Assembly (NCBI GenBank): GCA_039105265.1 | Contig: JAPFFF010000012.1 | Span: 372,001-436,000, forward strand | Origin: Tritrichomonas musculus | Lineage: Eukaryota; Parabasalia; Tritrichomonadida; Tritrichomonadidae | Direction of reading: 5' to 3' | Length of the DNA stretch: 64,000 nt | Shown: positions 10,801 through 21,785 of the stretch, piece by piece | Position numbering within the stretch: position 1 is the first letter of the stretch | How the letters are laid out: every line of letters starts with the position of its first letter | Notes under the pieces: model-generated | The model's database searches: none | Told to the model about the DNA's origin: nothing | The model's input: only the letters and a program-made list of their open reading frames with translations | Made by a program: the position numbers and the translations under genes

Positions 10801-11365
10801 ATTCATCGATTAAATCGTTTTGAATTAATGTGCAAATATAGCTGTCATTCGTTCCTTTTTTCCTTTTATTTTCAAAATCTTGAATATCACAAATTTTTTC
10901 TTGTATTTTTCGTGATGTTTCGTCATCCAGATATTGCTTGATTTCTGGATATAAAAAGCATTGATATTGTATAGAAGCTGATTCCTTGATATAGTCTGCA
11001 ATATCTTGATCAATGACAATAATTTCTTCTTCGATACAAATTAAAATAAGAGTCCTTTGTACCATAAATATATTGAAAAGCTCTCGATTTGAAAAATTCA
11101 ACTTAATATCGTTTTTGAAATGATGCATAATTCTCTTAATTTTATTGTAAAAATTTGATAAGCGGTAATGATTATTCGTAACTTTTAAAATTAAATTAAG
11201 AAGTATTTTGAACTCTAGCTTATCTTCTGTGATTTTTTTGTCTAATATTATTTTAATTAGATTTTGAAAACGATAATCCTCTTCTTCTTCAATAGAATTA
11301 TCTAAAAATGAAAGGAAAGTCTCTTGGATAATTTTTTTCTCTGAAAAATATTCATTAAAATCCAT
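7873..11365 (-). pseudogene. Ankyrin protein gene with repeats scattered as islands (spliced gene or broken gene)
   Basis: The first part (11365 to about 10177) is an intact frame from the ATG at 11365 (the frame opens at a TTG at 11404). It encodes a DUF3447-type N-terminus and one good ankyrin repeat (TPLTAAIGKKNVDIVKLLLS). Downstream on the same strand, single ankyrin repeats recur in order at about 9877-9957 (SPLGFAVQKN), 9575-9672 (TPLYIAAEKG), 9405-9530 (TPLFIAIEEKK), 9036-9126 (SPLRIAVEKN), 8766-8850 (NPLHIAVMRN), 8434-8516 (APLHLAVNLD) and 8019-8128 (TALHFAVMHS). A last one at 7873-7950 (TPYDLAENGE) ends with a stop. AT-rich spacers of about 45-305 bases separate them. Each island is open, but most lack an AG at the left boundary, so ordinary introns are not supported. 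A degenerate gene is the conservative reading. Confidence 0.6.
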
Positions 11366-11739
11366 TTTATTAAACAAAAATATATAAGGTAGAATCAATA
11401 ACAATAAGTAACCTATTTCAATGCATTATTATCGTCATGGTGAAAAATTAAATTTAAATTATGAATAAAATTTTAGAATGACTGTATTGCATTCTCTTTT
11501 ACAATTTGAAAATATGTTTTTATAAATATATATACTCCAACATGAACTAATATCAAAATTAAAAATAAAAAAATTATTCATATAATGCATATATTTCATG
11601 ATAATTTATAAAAAGTGCAAAAAAGTTTCAAACTTTTTTTTCTGATGTACGGTACAAAGTCAATATTGACCTTAACCTCTGGGGTCAATAAGTATCGGGG
11701 GCGATAAGGATTCCCCTTTTTTTAAAAAAAAAAAAAGTT
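11366..11739. other. Spacer with a compact palindromic block
   Basis: Most of this stretch is AT-rich and empty. At 11664-11690 the arms TATTGACC and GGTCAATA flank an 11-nt loop, directly followed by TATCG...CGATA (11693-11706) and GGGGG...CCCC (11697-11716). This unusually GC-rich patch abuts a poly-A tract and the left end of the TIR element that follows. It may be part of another element; I cannot tell. Confidence 0.45.
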
Positions 11740-11741
11740 TA

Positions 11742-13708
11742 TAGTTAGTGGAAAAAAGTCTGTTTCAGGACAAAAGTCTGTTTCACTTCACATGTCGAAA
11801 AAAATAAGTTTTTTAAAACAATATAGAGAGTTTTCACTCTTTGTTTATAATGAATATAAAATATTTATGTATAAATATTTTATTTAATTCAAGTAAATAC
11901 TAATTTCTTTTATATTCATGAAAATTCCTTTATTCAATTTTGATAGGACAAAAAAAATAAAATCGTTAATTTTTCAAAAATTAAATAAGATTCAAGATTT
12001 ATAATATAACATTTATATACTAATACTATTAATCTTCATTATATAAATTGTGTGAGAACTTAATTATTTGATATTGACTCTTTTTTATACAATATCAAAT
12101 ATTCTGAAAATTTGAAAATTTTATATTAAAATCATACCTTTTAGGAAATGGCATGTTAATTAACTAATAAACAATTTTAAGCTATTCATGAATATGCTAT
12201 TTATTTTGAAGAATATCCTTTATACATTTGGATAAACGCCATTTTTTAAAAAAATAAAAATTCAACAAATATAATGATATTTTGTATTTAAGACACAATA
12301 TTAAGTATTCTAAATATTTGATTGTGTATGTTTCATTTTATATGTTTAAATGCTTTATTATTTGAAATTTTGGTGAAATTCATTGAAATCCATATTTTTA
12401 ATAATTTCATATTTCCTTCCAATTCTTATTCATATTTTATTTATTTTATTTATTCAATAAGAATTATATCGTAGATGATTCTCAAATAATCTAATAATAA
12501 TAAAAATTATAGATCGGATTTGTAAATATCATTCTTTTTTATAATATATTTTTAAGATGACCTCTTCTGCAGAGTTATCATAGTCTCCATATTTTGTTTA
12601 TATGATATACTAATACGTGTATTTTGGTATAATAATATATAGAAATCACAGTATTTCATGAAAAATTCAGCTGGATAATGATGTTTATTGTAAGTTAATA
12701 ATTTTTTGAATTCAAAAATGTTTTTTTACTATCTTCTGAGCTATTTTAAGCAATATAACTTCACTTTTTATGAACAAGTTTTTCGTTCATATTTACACTA
12801 TATATATATATAAAACATAATATAATTCTGCATTAATATTATCAGATATGATTATTTGGAAAAATTGAAATAAAGAATATAGATAAAGTTTTATTTGGAA
12901 TATAAAGATATATAATTATAATATATCCATAAGATAAAAAAATAGCCGAGAAATGTTCTAAAATTCAATTATTTGCATTCATTTTTTTGTCATTTAAATA
13001 AATATTGAATATTTTATTCAATATTTCATTAATTAAAATCAGGTACTACTGTTTTGTTTGCTTCAAATTTATTTGGGCATCTTTTCAAAATTAAAAGTAA
13101 TATTAGCATGATACCTAATTTGCAGAAATAATATTCATTTGATGATTTAGTTTCATCTTATACTATTGTAACAAGCGAAAGTGATTACATAATAGAAGAT
13201 AATTTTTATATTAAAAATGAATAATTTTTAATTAGATTTTGATAAAAATAAAAATGAATAATTAGTTTTTATAAATTTGATTTATCAATTATTTTACAGC
13301 CATTACTCTTTTTACTTACCATTACTCTTTAATAAATGCTCATTTTTCTTCAATTTTAAAAGATTTTTAGTAAATGTTTCAAAAAGTTTACTTTTGAACT
13401 TTTTGAGACTGATGCCAAAAGAAATATTTTAAATTATCTTAATAAAAACATAGTAATATGAAGAAAAATTCCCATCAATTAAATATAAATATATATACAA
13501 ATACTAAAAAATGAAAACATATGATTGTTTTTATCAATTATTTATATGATTTTATTTTTCCTTTAAAATACTTTTAAATGGTATAAAAAATGATTGCATT
13601 TAATGCATTTTATTATTATAAATTTTCATGGAAAAATTATTATTCTATAATGAAGAAACAGTAGTGAAACAGACTTTTGTCCAGAAATTGACTTTTGTCC
13701 ACTAACTA
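11742..13708. mobile_element. ~2 kb TIR element flanked by TA (Tc1/mariner-like, non-autonomous or decayed)
   Basis: A 48-bp inverted repeat lies at 11740-11787 and 13663-13710, both counts including the TATA flank. It starts TATAGTTAGTGG and carries the direct sub-repeat GGACAAAAGTC twice; the arms differ at four positions. Both ends are bounded by TA, as expected for TA-targeting elements of the Tc1/mariner type. The interior is very AT-rich and has no ORF of transposase size, so this copy cannot encode its own transposase. A short interrupted coding relic lies at 13039-13224. The right end is only about 70 bases from the start codon of the PARG gene. Confidence 0.7.
13039..13224 (+). pseudogene. 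Short interrupted coding relic inside the TIR element
   Basis: Reading this segment gives SGTTVLFASNLFGHLF, an in-frame TAA, then YSFDDLVSSYTIVTSESDY and a final stop. The composition is much more protein-like than the surrounding DNA. I do not recognise the family; it could be cargo or a scrap of the element's own gene. Confidence 0.3.
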
Positions 13709-13780
13709 TACATTCTTTTTATTCTTTCAATTTTTTGAAAAGATATTTAGCTGGTTATAAAAAACCTAAAATTTCATTGA

Positions 13781-16117
13781 ATGAGTTTCAGAAAATTTGA
13801 TATACAAATCAAGTTAATGAATTTGGATGAAGCATTTATAATACAGGTTCAAAATTCAAAAAGTAAACTCAAAATAGATGAAAGTAATCTTGACATATTT
13901 TTTAGAATAATCAAAGGAGAAAAGGTCAATCTCTGTGTTTCTAATTTATTTGATATATTTAAACTATCAACATACTTTAAAAGCAATGATATCTTAGAAT
14001 TGCTAGATAATACATTATTGAAAGTTTCTAATATTGGCGATATTTGCTACATTTTATTAAACAAACCAATTTCAAAAGAAGAAGAAAAATATCTCCTTAA
14101 ATTTCTGAAAATTGGAAAGATGGGAGAAAAACTAAGCAATCAAATTGATGAATTTATCAAAGATTGCCATTTCATTGATTTTCCAACATCTTCGATTTTC
14201 CAAATTTTATTAGGATGCACAAAGAAAGGCTTGATTAATCACGATCATTTATATCGAAAAATTCTGACTTCAATATCAGAAAATTTGTGTTTGCTGCCGT
14301 TTATTGATGCATTTGAACTTGTCGACGAAGAAAAGCAGGAACTGTTCTCTGCAATTCAATCAATTGAAAAGAAATGCGAAAACCAAGAAAAAATTAGAAA
14401 TGAAATTAATCAGAAAAGTTCAGAAAACAAGCCCGAAAATGATGAAATTCTCAAGTTACAAAAAGCAAATGAAAAATTCTTAAAGGAAAGACAAGAAAGA
14501 GAAGAAATAATGAAAAACTTGAAACAAGAGAATGAAAAACTTAAGAAGCAACTATTGAAAGAAAATTCAAATAATGTGCAAGAACAAAGTGAAAACTCAA
14601 ATGATGTAATTTTAAAGTTACAAAAAATCATTGAAAAACAAAACAGAAAATTTTCAAAGAAACTGCAAGAAAAAGAAGAAATGATTAATAAAATGAAAGA
14701 AGAAAATGATGATCTCAAAAATCAAATAGCAAATATAAATCATCACGATAACTCTGGAAACAATATTGAATCAAATGATAAAATTTCAAATTTACACAAA
14801 ATAATTGAAAATCTCAAAAAAGAGCAGAATGAAAGAGATGAAATAATAAATAAATTAAAAGAAGATAATGACAATCTGATTAAACAATCAAAGCAAGAGA
14901 AATTGGAGCCAAACAGCAGCTTCCAGTTTGATGAAAATGAAATTGCTGATCTCTACAATTTATGCACGAAATACAAGTCATATTTAGAAAAAGAGCAAAA
15001 GAAGAGTGAAGAAAAGGATGAAACTATTCAAACACTGGAAGAAAACAAAGAAAAATATAAAGAAGCATTCATAAAAGAAAAAGAAAAGAATGATTTCAAT
15101 ACAAAACTTATCTCTGACTTAACAAAGGAGAATGAACAACTTAAGAAACAAACAAATGAAAACATCATTGATAAAGAACAACCCCCAATTAATGCTATAA
15201 TTGGGAGAAAAGATAAATATCATCCACCAACATCGCCGAAAGAATTGAAACGAATAGAAACGTTCAAAGAAAATGAATCAATCGTAGAAAACGGTTTTTA
15301 TACATACAAAGATAAAATAACACATAAAAATGTTACAAAGTTTATTAAAAAAGATCTTGACAAATCGATCTCCCAAACGGAGATAATTTCATCTACTACA
15401 CAATTGAAAATAGATGCAAAGTCATTATCGAAACATGAAAAATTGTCAATATTTCAAAGAATTGATGTTTGGGAAGCAACAACTTTTTATGAAGCAATTT
15501 ATATGAAGAAGAAAGTTTCAAATAAAGTTTGTGTGCTCAATTTTGCATCATCAACACAACCTGGCGGAGGAGTTTTAAATGGGCGTAATGCACAAGAAGA
15601 GACTCTTTCAAGACAGTCATTTTTATATTTTTCATTAAATTCTAAAAAAGAATTTTACGAACATAATAAAAAGTTTTATGATCCTTTCGGAACAGATTAC
15701 ATGATTTATTCACCTAATGTGATGATTATTCGTGATGACAATGATGAATTAATTGAGGCTGTTAAAGTTTCCATCATTTCAGCTGTCGCTGTGAATTATT
15801 CTGAAATTAAACAAAAGTATAAAAAAGGTGAAAAAGATCAAGCTGTCTATGATAAAATGAAAAATAGATGTCGTAGAATTCTGAAATTGTGTTTATTGAA
15901 GGGAAACGATATCATAATATTGGGCGCTTTTGGCTGCGGCGTTTTCCAAAATTCACCTAAAATGATCAGCGAAATATTCAAAGAGCTTCTTGTTGATGAA
16001 TCAATAGGAATAAATTTCAAGAAGATTATTTTTGCCATTAAAACTAAACCAGGAACATCAAACGAGACTTTTCAAATATTCAAAAATACATTGTCATTGC
16101 CAACTAAAAAATTTTGA
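13781..16117 (+). CDS. BTB-like / coiled-coil / microbial-type PARG (DUF2263) fusion protein
   Basis: The 778-residue protein has three parts. Residues 1-190 resemble the degenerate BTB-BACK-like N-terminus common in trichomonads. Residues about 195-480 are charged coiled coil with Asn/Lys/Glu-rich heptads. Residues about 545-775 are a microbial-type poly(ADP-ribose) glycohydrolase domain. It carries the signature GGG (595-597), a seven-residue gap and QEE (605-607), preceded by NFASSTQP, and the distal LGAFGCGVFQN (about 714-724). In this family the QEE glutamates hydrolyse the ribose-ribose bond of poly(ADP-ribose), so the enzyme is probably active. The coiled coil likely oligomerises it. 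The ATG at 13781 lies about 70 bases from the right end of the TIR element. Confidence 0.88.
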   Translation: MSFRKFDIQIKLMNLDEAFIIQVQNSKSKLKIDESNLDIFFRIIKGEKVNLCVSNLFDIFKLSTYFKSNDILELLDNTLLKVSNIGDICYILLNKPISKEEEKYLLKFLKIGKMGEKLSNQIDEFIKDCHFIDFPTSSIFQILLGCTKKGLINHDHLYRKILTSISENLCLLPFIDAFELVDEEKQELFSAIQSIEKKCENQEKIRNEINQKSSENKPENDEILKLQKANEKFLKERQEREEIMKNLKQENEKLKKQLLKENSNNVQEQSENSNDVILKLQKIIEKQNRKFSKKLQEKEEMINKMKEENDDLKNQIANINHHDNSGNNIESNDKISNLHKIIENLKKEQNERDEIINKLKEDNDNLIKQSKQEKLEPNSSFQFDENEIADLYNLCTKYKSYLEKEQKKSEEKDETIQTLEENKEKYKEAFIKEKEKNDFNTKLISDLTKENEQLKKQTNENIIDKEQPPINAIIGRKDKYHPPTSPKELKRIETFKENESIVENGFYTYKDKITHKNVTKFIKKDLDKSISQTEIISSTTQLKIDAKSLSKHEKLSIFQRIDVWEATTFYEAIYMKKKVSNKVCVLNFASSTQPGGGVLNGRNAQEETLSRQSFLYFSLNSKKEFYEHNKKFYDPFGTDYMIYSPNVMIIRDDNDELIEAVKVSIISAVAVNYSEIKQKYKKGEKDQAVYDKMKNRCRRILKLCLLKGNDIIILGAFGCGVFQNSPKMISEIFKELLVDESIGINFKKIIFAIKTKPGTSNETFQIFKNTLSLPTKKF

Positions 16118-17119
16118 TAATTTTCATTTTATTTCTTTTAGATATTATACATAATTAGTGAAAAAGATTTGTTTTTTCAATTAATTTAGATTTTTTTTTC
16201 TCAATGATTTCCACTTTTTGAAAGTTCATCAGAAAAGACTATTTATACTTTCAATGATCCATAACAAATAATAATAATAATAATAATAATAATAATTAGT
16301 TATATTAATTACTTTGCAATCTATTTCATGGAACTCATAACTTTTTGTTTAAAAAATAAATACAAAAATAATGATTGCAGTCGAAAATTGATTTTTTTAG
16401 ATATTGAAAATTTTCATGATTTCCTCATTCTTTGGAAATGAATCAATAGAATTATATTCCATGTAGAAAATGATAATAAGTAATTTAATAATTAAATGAT
16501 GTTTAAATCAAAATAATTTATGAAATTCTAGCAATTGGAATCCTATTAAAATCCTCCTAAATGAATAATCAAAGACGGTAATCATTCTTATTTAAAATAA
16601 TTTAAATATAATAATGATTTTGACGATTTGATTTTGACTCCTGATTCATCAACTAGTGCATATGATTTGAAGCAAATATTGAATGAACAAAATCGACGAT
16701 TTCATTTTTGCATGAATAAATTAGATAACTCATCTGTGATAATTCTCATGATTTTTGGTTCATATCTGATCATAATTCATCTATGAACAAACATGTATGT
16801 TTCTAAGATTCCATAACTTTTTTCATACTCTGAATCAGGCAAATAATCATCAAGCAAATTGTACATTTTTGCAACTTTTTTTTTCCAAATACTGCTGATA
16901 TGTAATTGTTCGTTCTTTCTAGTTGTATTTTTTCTCAGAATTATCAATGAGAAGAGACCATAATTCAAGAATCATCTCACGAATATATTTTTGGAAAAGC
17001 ATTCATGTGTATTTACAGTTGGAGCAAAAAGAAGTTGAATGAAAAAATATTTTATAAAAATCTAAGTTGTATAATTATTCAACGAAATGTTGTTACATTC
17101 AAATAAAAAAAGATCTTTT
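16118..17119. other. Spacer with trinucleotide microsatellite and possible gene scrap
   Basis: An (AAT)n microsatellite of about ten units lies near 16266-16297. Around 16615-16790 the + strand reads DFDDLILTPDSSTSAYDLKQ followed by a further short open stretch, which looks protein-like but has no start and soon meets stops. I do not recognise it. Nothing else is supportable. Confidence 0.4.
16266..16297. repeat. AAT trinucleotide microsatellite
   Basis: About ten consecutive ATA/AAT units in non-coding DNA. It is likely to be length-polymorphic. Confidence 0.85.
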
Positions 17120-20100
17120 TTATTGTAGTTTTAACTCAAAACCTTCATAAAAAAGTTCATTAATCCTTTTTGCTTTTTTTGATAAATTTTTCATGTTAAC
17201 TCTGCCAAATAAAATTCGATATGGTGGAGAATATAAAGCTGTACTGACTTCATTAATAATATGCTTTAATTCATCAGTAAAACAATTCATATATTCTTGA
17301 TTTTTTTCAATGATATCAAATAAGTCTGATGGATTTAGAATAGGATCTTCTTTGTTTACTAAATATATATGATCATCATTTGCATATCTATTTGTATAAT
17401 GCTTAACTGATAAATATTTTTCATCAAATTCAATTTTTACTTGAGTTTTTGTAATTCCATCTTTCATAAATAAATTATCAATATTTGTGGAATTCATTAC
17501 TTTTTTTGAATAGAGTTTTTTATTGGAAGCATTGTGATCTTCTTTATATTTTTCTTGATCATAAAATTTCAAAAGATCTAAAATATAAAATCTGATATAC
17601 AAAAAAAGGCTTTTGTTACTTTGGGTATTATGATTAAAATGAAAAATAAAAGGATTATTTTGGTTTAACTTGATTATGTTTGTTAAAGATCTAACAAAAT
17701 ACAATTTGGCATTAATATTATCAGATTCTTCAGATAGATAATAATAAGTGAGTTTTAAGTTTGCTAAACAAATAATGAAAATTTCTGATATTCGCATTCT
17801 TTCATCTTTAAAAGTTCTTCTTCGAAATATTAAAGGAGCATTTTCTTCATTTGACGCTTTTTCATAATATTTAATTGATTCTTTTTGATTGCCATCTATT
17901 TCATATAATCTTCCTAAATTGTAACTTGCCATTGCAAAGCAATGTTCTGATGAACTCTTAAACATATGGTATGCATAATCTTTTTTTCTTAAATAAAGGA
18001 TACACATTAATCCATAATTGTATTGACCAAAAGGATATTCGCTGAATGCTGCTTCTTTCAAATAATTGCTTGCATATTGAATATTCTGTAACTTCTCTTC
18101 AATAGCATATATCAACCCTATTTCATTAACTGCAAGATAATAATATCCATTAGAACGTATTTTCGATGATAAATACTCACAATCATTGTCTAATTTAATT
18201 AAACGTATTAAATAATCAATCGATTTTGATATTTTCTCATTTAAAAATGATTGATATATTAATGCCAATTTATATAAAGCTTTGTAATTGTTTTGTTTTG
18301 CTGCGCGTTTATAAAGTTTTATTGCTTTTAATTCATTTTTTTCTACAATAACCCCATTATAAAATATTTTAGCCATCTTATAAAGGGCTTTAGAATTATT
18401 TAAAACTGCTGAATATTCATAATAATCTTTTGCTATTTTAAAATCTTTTTTAACACCAAGTCCTTTCTCATATATTTTTCCTAATTTATAAAATGCTTTT
18501 GAATTTTTTTCTTTTGTAGCCAATTCATAGCAAGCTTTTGCTATTTTATAGTTATGATTAAATCCAGTGTTATTTTTGCAGTAAAAGTCACCGATTTTAA
18601 GAAAAGCATCAAAATCCTCGCTAACTTCATTTTCATCAAATTCAATTTTAACTTCTATTTCATCATCGTTGTAAAGTGGTAATTCTACATTTGCAAGGAA
18701 ATAATAACATTGATCTAAATATTTTGGATCTTCCTTATCTAAACCATTATAATGCATTTTTTTAAACCTTAAAAATGTATTTAAATGATTAACCATTGCT
18801 GAAGATGTATAATAATCATAAGCAGCCATACAATCTTTTACTACTCCTAAGCCTTTTTTATAAAGGTTTCCAAGTTTTATATATGCTTTAGAAGGATTGC
18901 ATATTTCTAATAAATCATAATATTTTTTGGCTTTTAAATAATTCCTTTTCACTCCTTTTCCCTTATAATATATATTCCCCAAACGTAGTATTGCATCTGG
19001 AATACAGTCATTTTCAATTGACTCATACAACACTTTAGCTTTCACATAATTTTTGGGAATTATTGTTCCTTTATAATACATATTAGCTAATTTTAATATT
19101 GCATCAGAATTATTAAAACTAGCAGAAAGTTTATAATAATTGATAGCTAATGAATAGTTTTTTGGTACAGATATCCCATAAAAATAGTAATCACCTAATT
19201 TTTTTAATGCCAGTGGATTATTTTCATTAGCTGATAATTCATACATTTTTTTTGCTGTTTCATAATTTTGTTCAACTCCTAACCCCTCATAATACATATT
19301 AGCTAAATAATAAAAGGCTTCATTATGGTTTTGATTTGCAGCTAATTCAAATAATTCTTTTGCCTTTGTATAATCTTGGTTTACTCCATCTCCATTTAAA
19401 TAGCAAATGCCTGCACATGTTTGTCCTAAAGGATTATTTTGATCTGATGATAATTTATAATAATAAAATGATTTTGATTGATCATCTTGAATAATTCCAA
19501 ACAAATTATTATAAAATGATTTTTCTAACAATGAAAGTTCATTACTTTCATTTATAATTGATCTTGATTCTTTTTCATTTGAATCAAAAGAATTGAACTT
19601 TTCTAAGGCATAAATATCGCCTAACAAAGATGATTGGTAGTAAAAATCTTTTGCCTTTTTATAATCTTTTTCAATTATTGTTCCTTCATAATAAAGATTA
19701 CCTAGTTCATAAAGAGCATCAGAATTATTTAATTTTGCCGATTTTTCATAAAATTCAATTGCTTTTATATAATTTTGTTTCACACCTAAACCATTAAAAT
19801 AAAGTTGTCCTAATTTAAATAATGATTTTGAATTATTTTGATTTGCTGATTTTTCATAAAATTCTATTGCTTTTAAATAATCTTGTTTGACACCTAGGCC
19901 TTTTTCATGCATTTCACCTAATAACTCAAAGGCCTCAGAATCATTAGATTTGGCTGCTAATTCATAGTATTTGTATGCCTTATCATAATCAATTGTAACT
20001 CCTTTCCCTTCCCGATAAAGATCACCTAATTTAACTAAAGCAAAATAATGGTTTTGTTTGGCTAATATTTCATAGTATTTTATTGCTTTTTTATAATCTT

Positions 20101-21727
20101 GTCCAACAAATATCCCATCTGAATAAATCTCTGCTAAAATTAATATTGATTCTGTATTATTTTGCTCTGCTAATAATTCATAATATTGAATTGCTTTTGT
20201 GATATTTTTTTCCACTCCTTTTCCTCTTAAATATAGTCCTGCAAGAAGTCCTAATGCATCAGAATTACCATATTTTATTGATTCTTCATACAATTCTTTT
20301 GATTTTAAATAATCTTTTTTTAATCCTAGACCTTCTTCATATGCCATCCCCAATAATAAATAGGCATCTGGATCATTTAAACTTGCAGCTTTTTCATAAT
20401 ATTCTTTTGATTTTAAATAATCTTGTTTAACTCCTTTTCCATCAGCATATAAATTACCCAAATTCAAAAGGGCCTTTGAATTATTTAAACTTGATGCTTT
20501 TTCATAATATTCTTTTGCTTTTAAATAATTTTGTTTAACTCCATTTCCACTCGCATATAAATTTCCTAAATTCAGGAAAACTGTTGAATCATTTAAATCC
20601 ACTACTTTTTCATAATATTTCCTTGCCTTTTTATAATTTTTTTCCACTCCCAAGCCGTAGTAATATGAATTTCCTAAGCTTAAAAATGCTAATTGATTGT
20701 TTTGTTGGGCTGATAATTTAAAGTATTTTACTGCTTTTTTATAATTTTTCATGCATGCTGAATATAGATAACCAATTAAATATAAAGCTTTTGAATTATT
20801 ATGTTTGAGGGCTAATTTATAAAACTCTTTTGCTTTTAAATAATCTTGTTTAACACCAAATCCTTCTTGATATAATTGACCTAAATGCAAAAAAGCCTCA
20901 GAATTATTTAAATTTGCGGCTAATTCATAATAATCTCTGGCTACAGAATAATTTAATTCAACTCCTTTGCCTTCTAAATATAAATCACCTAATACAATAA
21001 ATGCTTTAGAATCATTATATTTAGCAGCCAATTCAAAATACTTTTTTGCCATTTGGTAATTTTGTTCAACTCCCTGGCCTTTATAATATAAAATGCCCAA
21101 ATTAAAAAAAGCATTTGGATTATTATGGCTTGCTGATATTTCAAAACATTGTTTAGCTTTTACGAAATCAGTTTTTATGCCTTTTCCTTCTGAATAAATA
21201 ACTCCTAAAGGTATCAAAGCATCATAAAAATTCAAATTTGCTGCTAATTCAAAATATTTTTTGGCTTTTGCATAATCAATTGAAACTCCATTTCCATTGT
21301 TATAAAGACAACCCAACCTGAAAAATGCTTCTGGATTGTTCAAATCTGAAGATATTTCACAATACATTTTAGCTATCTTATAATTTTGTTCAACTCCAAT
21401 ACCAAATTCATGAAGCTCTCCCAAATACAAATAGGCATCTGGATTTTTTTGTTTTGCAGATAATAAAAAGTATTTTTTTGCTTTATTATAATCTTTTTGA
21501 ACAATATCACCCTTTATATACAATTCACCCATTTTTAAAAGAGCTTCGGGATTATTTTGATTTGCTGACATTTGGTAATATTTAATTGCAAGTTTATAAT
21601 TGTTTTCATTATAATACACATCACCCAAGAGAAATAAAGACTTGGAATTGTTAATAATGCCATTTAAATTATAATAATCATTATTCTGATTTATTAAAGA
21701 TTTGTTTTGATAAGCACTATAAATCAT
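17120..21727 (-). CDS. Giant Sel1-like repeat protein (3' part of a split kinase-Sel1 gene)
   Basis: From the ATG at 21727 the product has about 1535 residues and consists mostly of Sel1-like (SLR) repeats of about 36 residues, roughly three dozen of them. The recurring core is A-x3-LG-x-LY-x2-GxGV-x-x-DY-x-KA-x-x-YYE-x-A. Sel1 arrays are helical superhelices that scaffold protein complexes. A gap in the array (around residues 770-800) and a less regular C-terminus (about 1330-1535) are visible. The kinase ORF upstream ends only 58 bases away in a different frame. Removing one copy of a 16-bp duplication at 21797-21828 would put both in one frame, so this is probably the C-terminal part of a kinase-Sel1 protein of about 2070 residues. 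Confidence 0.88.
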   Translation of the reverse strand: MIYSAYQNKSLINQNNDYYNLNGIINNSKSLFLLGDVYYNENNYKLAIKYYQMSANQNNPEALLKMGELYIKGDIVQKDYNKAKKYFLLSAKQKNPDAYLYLGELHEFGIGVEQNYKIAKMYCEISSDLNNPEAFFRLGCLYNNGNGVSIDYAKAKKYFELAANLNFYDALIPLGVIYSEGKGIKTDFVKAKQCFEISASHNNPNAFFNLGILYYKGQGVEQNYQMAKKYFELAAKYNDSKAFIVLGDLYLEGKGVELNYSVARDYYELAANLNNSEAFLHLGQLYQEGFGVKQDYLKAKEFYKLALKHNNSKALYLIGYLYSACMKNYKKAVKYFKLSAQQNNQLAFLSLGNSYYYGLGVEKNYKKARKYYEKVVDLNDSTVFLNLGNLYASGNGVKQNYLKAKEYYEKASSLNNSKALLNLGNLYADGKGVKQDYLKSKEYYEKAASLNDPDAYLLLGMAYEEGLGLKKDYLKSKELYEESIKYGNSDALGLLAGLYLRGKGVEKNITKAIQYYELLAEQNNTESILILAEIYSDGIFVGQDYKKAIKYYEILAKQNHYFALVKLGDLYREGKGVTIDYDKAYKYYELAAKSNDSEAFELLGEMHEKGLGVKQDYLKAIEFYEKSANQNNSKSLFKLGQLYFNGLGVKQNYIKAIEFYEKSAKLNNSDALYELGNLYYEGTIIEKDYKKAKDFYYQSSLLGDIYALEKFNSFDSNEKESRSIINESNELSLLEKSFYNNLFGIIQDDQSKSFYYYKLSSDQNNPLGQTCAGICYLNGDGVNQDYTKAKELFELAANQNHNEAFYYLANMYYEGLGVEQNYETAKKMYELSANENNPLALKKLGDYYFYGISVPKNYSLAINYYKLSASFNNSDAILKLANMYYKGTIIPKNYVKAKVLYESIENDCIPDAILRLGNIYYKGKGVKRNYLKAKKYYDLLEICNPSKAYIKLGNLYKKGLGVVKDCMAAYDYYTSSAMVNHLNTFLRFKKMHYNGLDKEDPKYLDQCYYFLANVELPLYNDDEIEVKIEFDENEVSEDFDAFLKIGDFYCKNNTGFNHNYKIAKACYELATKEKNSKAFYKLGKIYEKGLGVKKDFKIAKDYYEYSAVLNNSKALYKMAKIFYNGVIVEKNELKAIKLYKRAAKQNNYKALYKLALIYQSFLNEKISKSIDYLIRLIKLDNDCEYLSSKIRSNGYYYLAVNEIGLIYAIEEKLQNIQYASNYLKEAAFSEYPFGQYNYGLMCILYLRKKDYAYHMFKSSSEHCFAMASYNLGRLYEIDGNQKESIKYYEKASNEENAPLIFRRRTFKDERMRISEIFIICLANLKLTYYYLSEESDNINAKLYFVRSLTNIIKLNQNNPFIFHFNHNTQSNKSLFLYIRFYILDLLKFYDQEKYKEDHNASNKKLYSKKVMNSTNIDNLFMKDGITKTQVKIEFDEKYLSVKHYTNRYANDDHIYLVNKEDPILNPSDLFDIIEKNQEYMNCFTDELKHIINEVSTALYSPPYRILFGRVNMKNLSKKAKRINELFYEGFELKLQ

Positions 21728-21785
21728 ATTTTTCAAATGGAAAACAATTATTGGCTCTATATTATTTTGAATATCTGTATTTTGA

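Noticed and set aside
16777-16968. 63-residue minus-strand ORF
   Set aside because: No start support, no recognisable family, and a competing protein-like reading on the other strand nearby; at most a relic.
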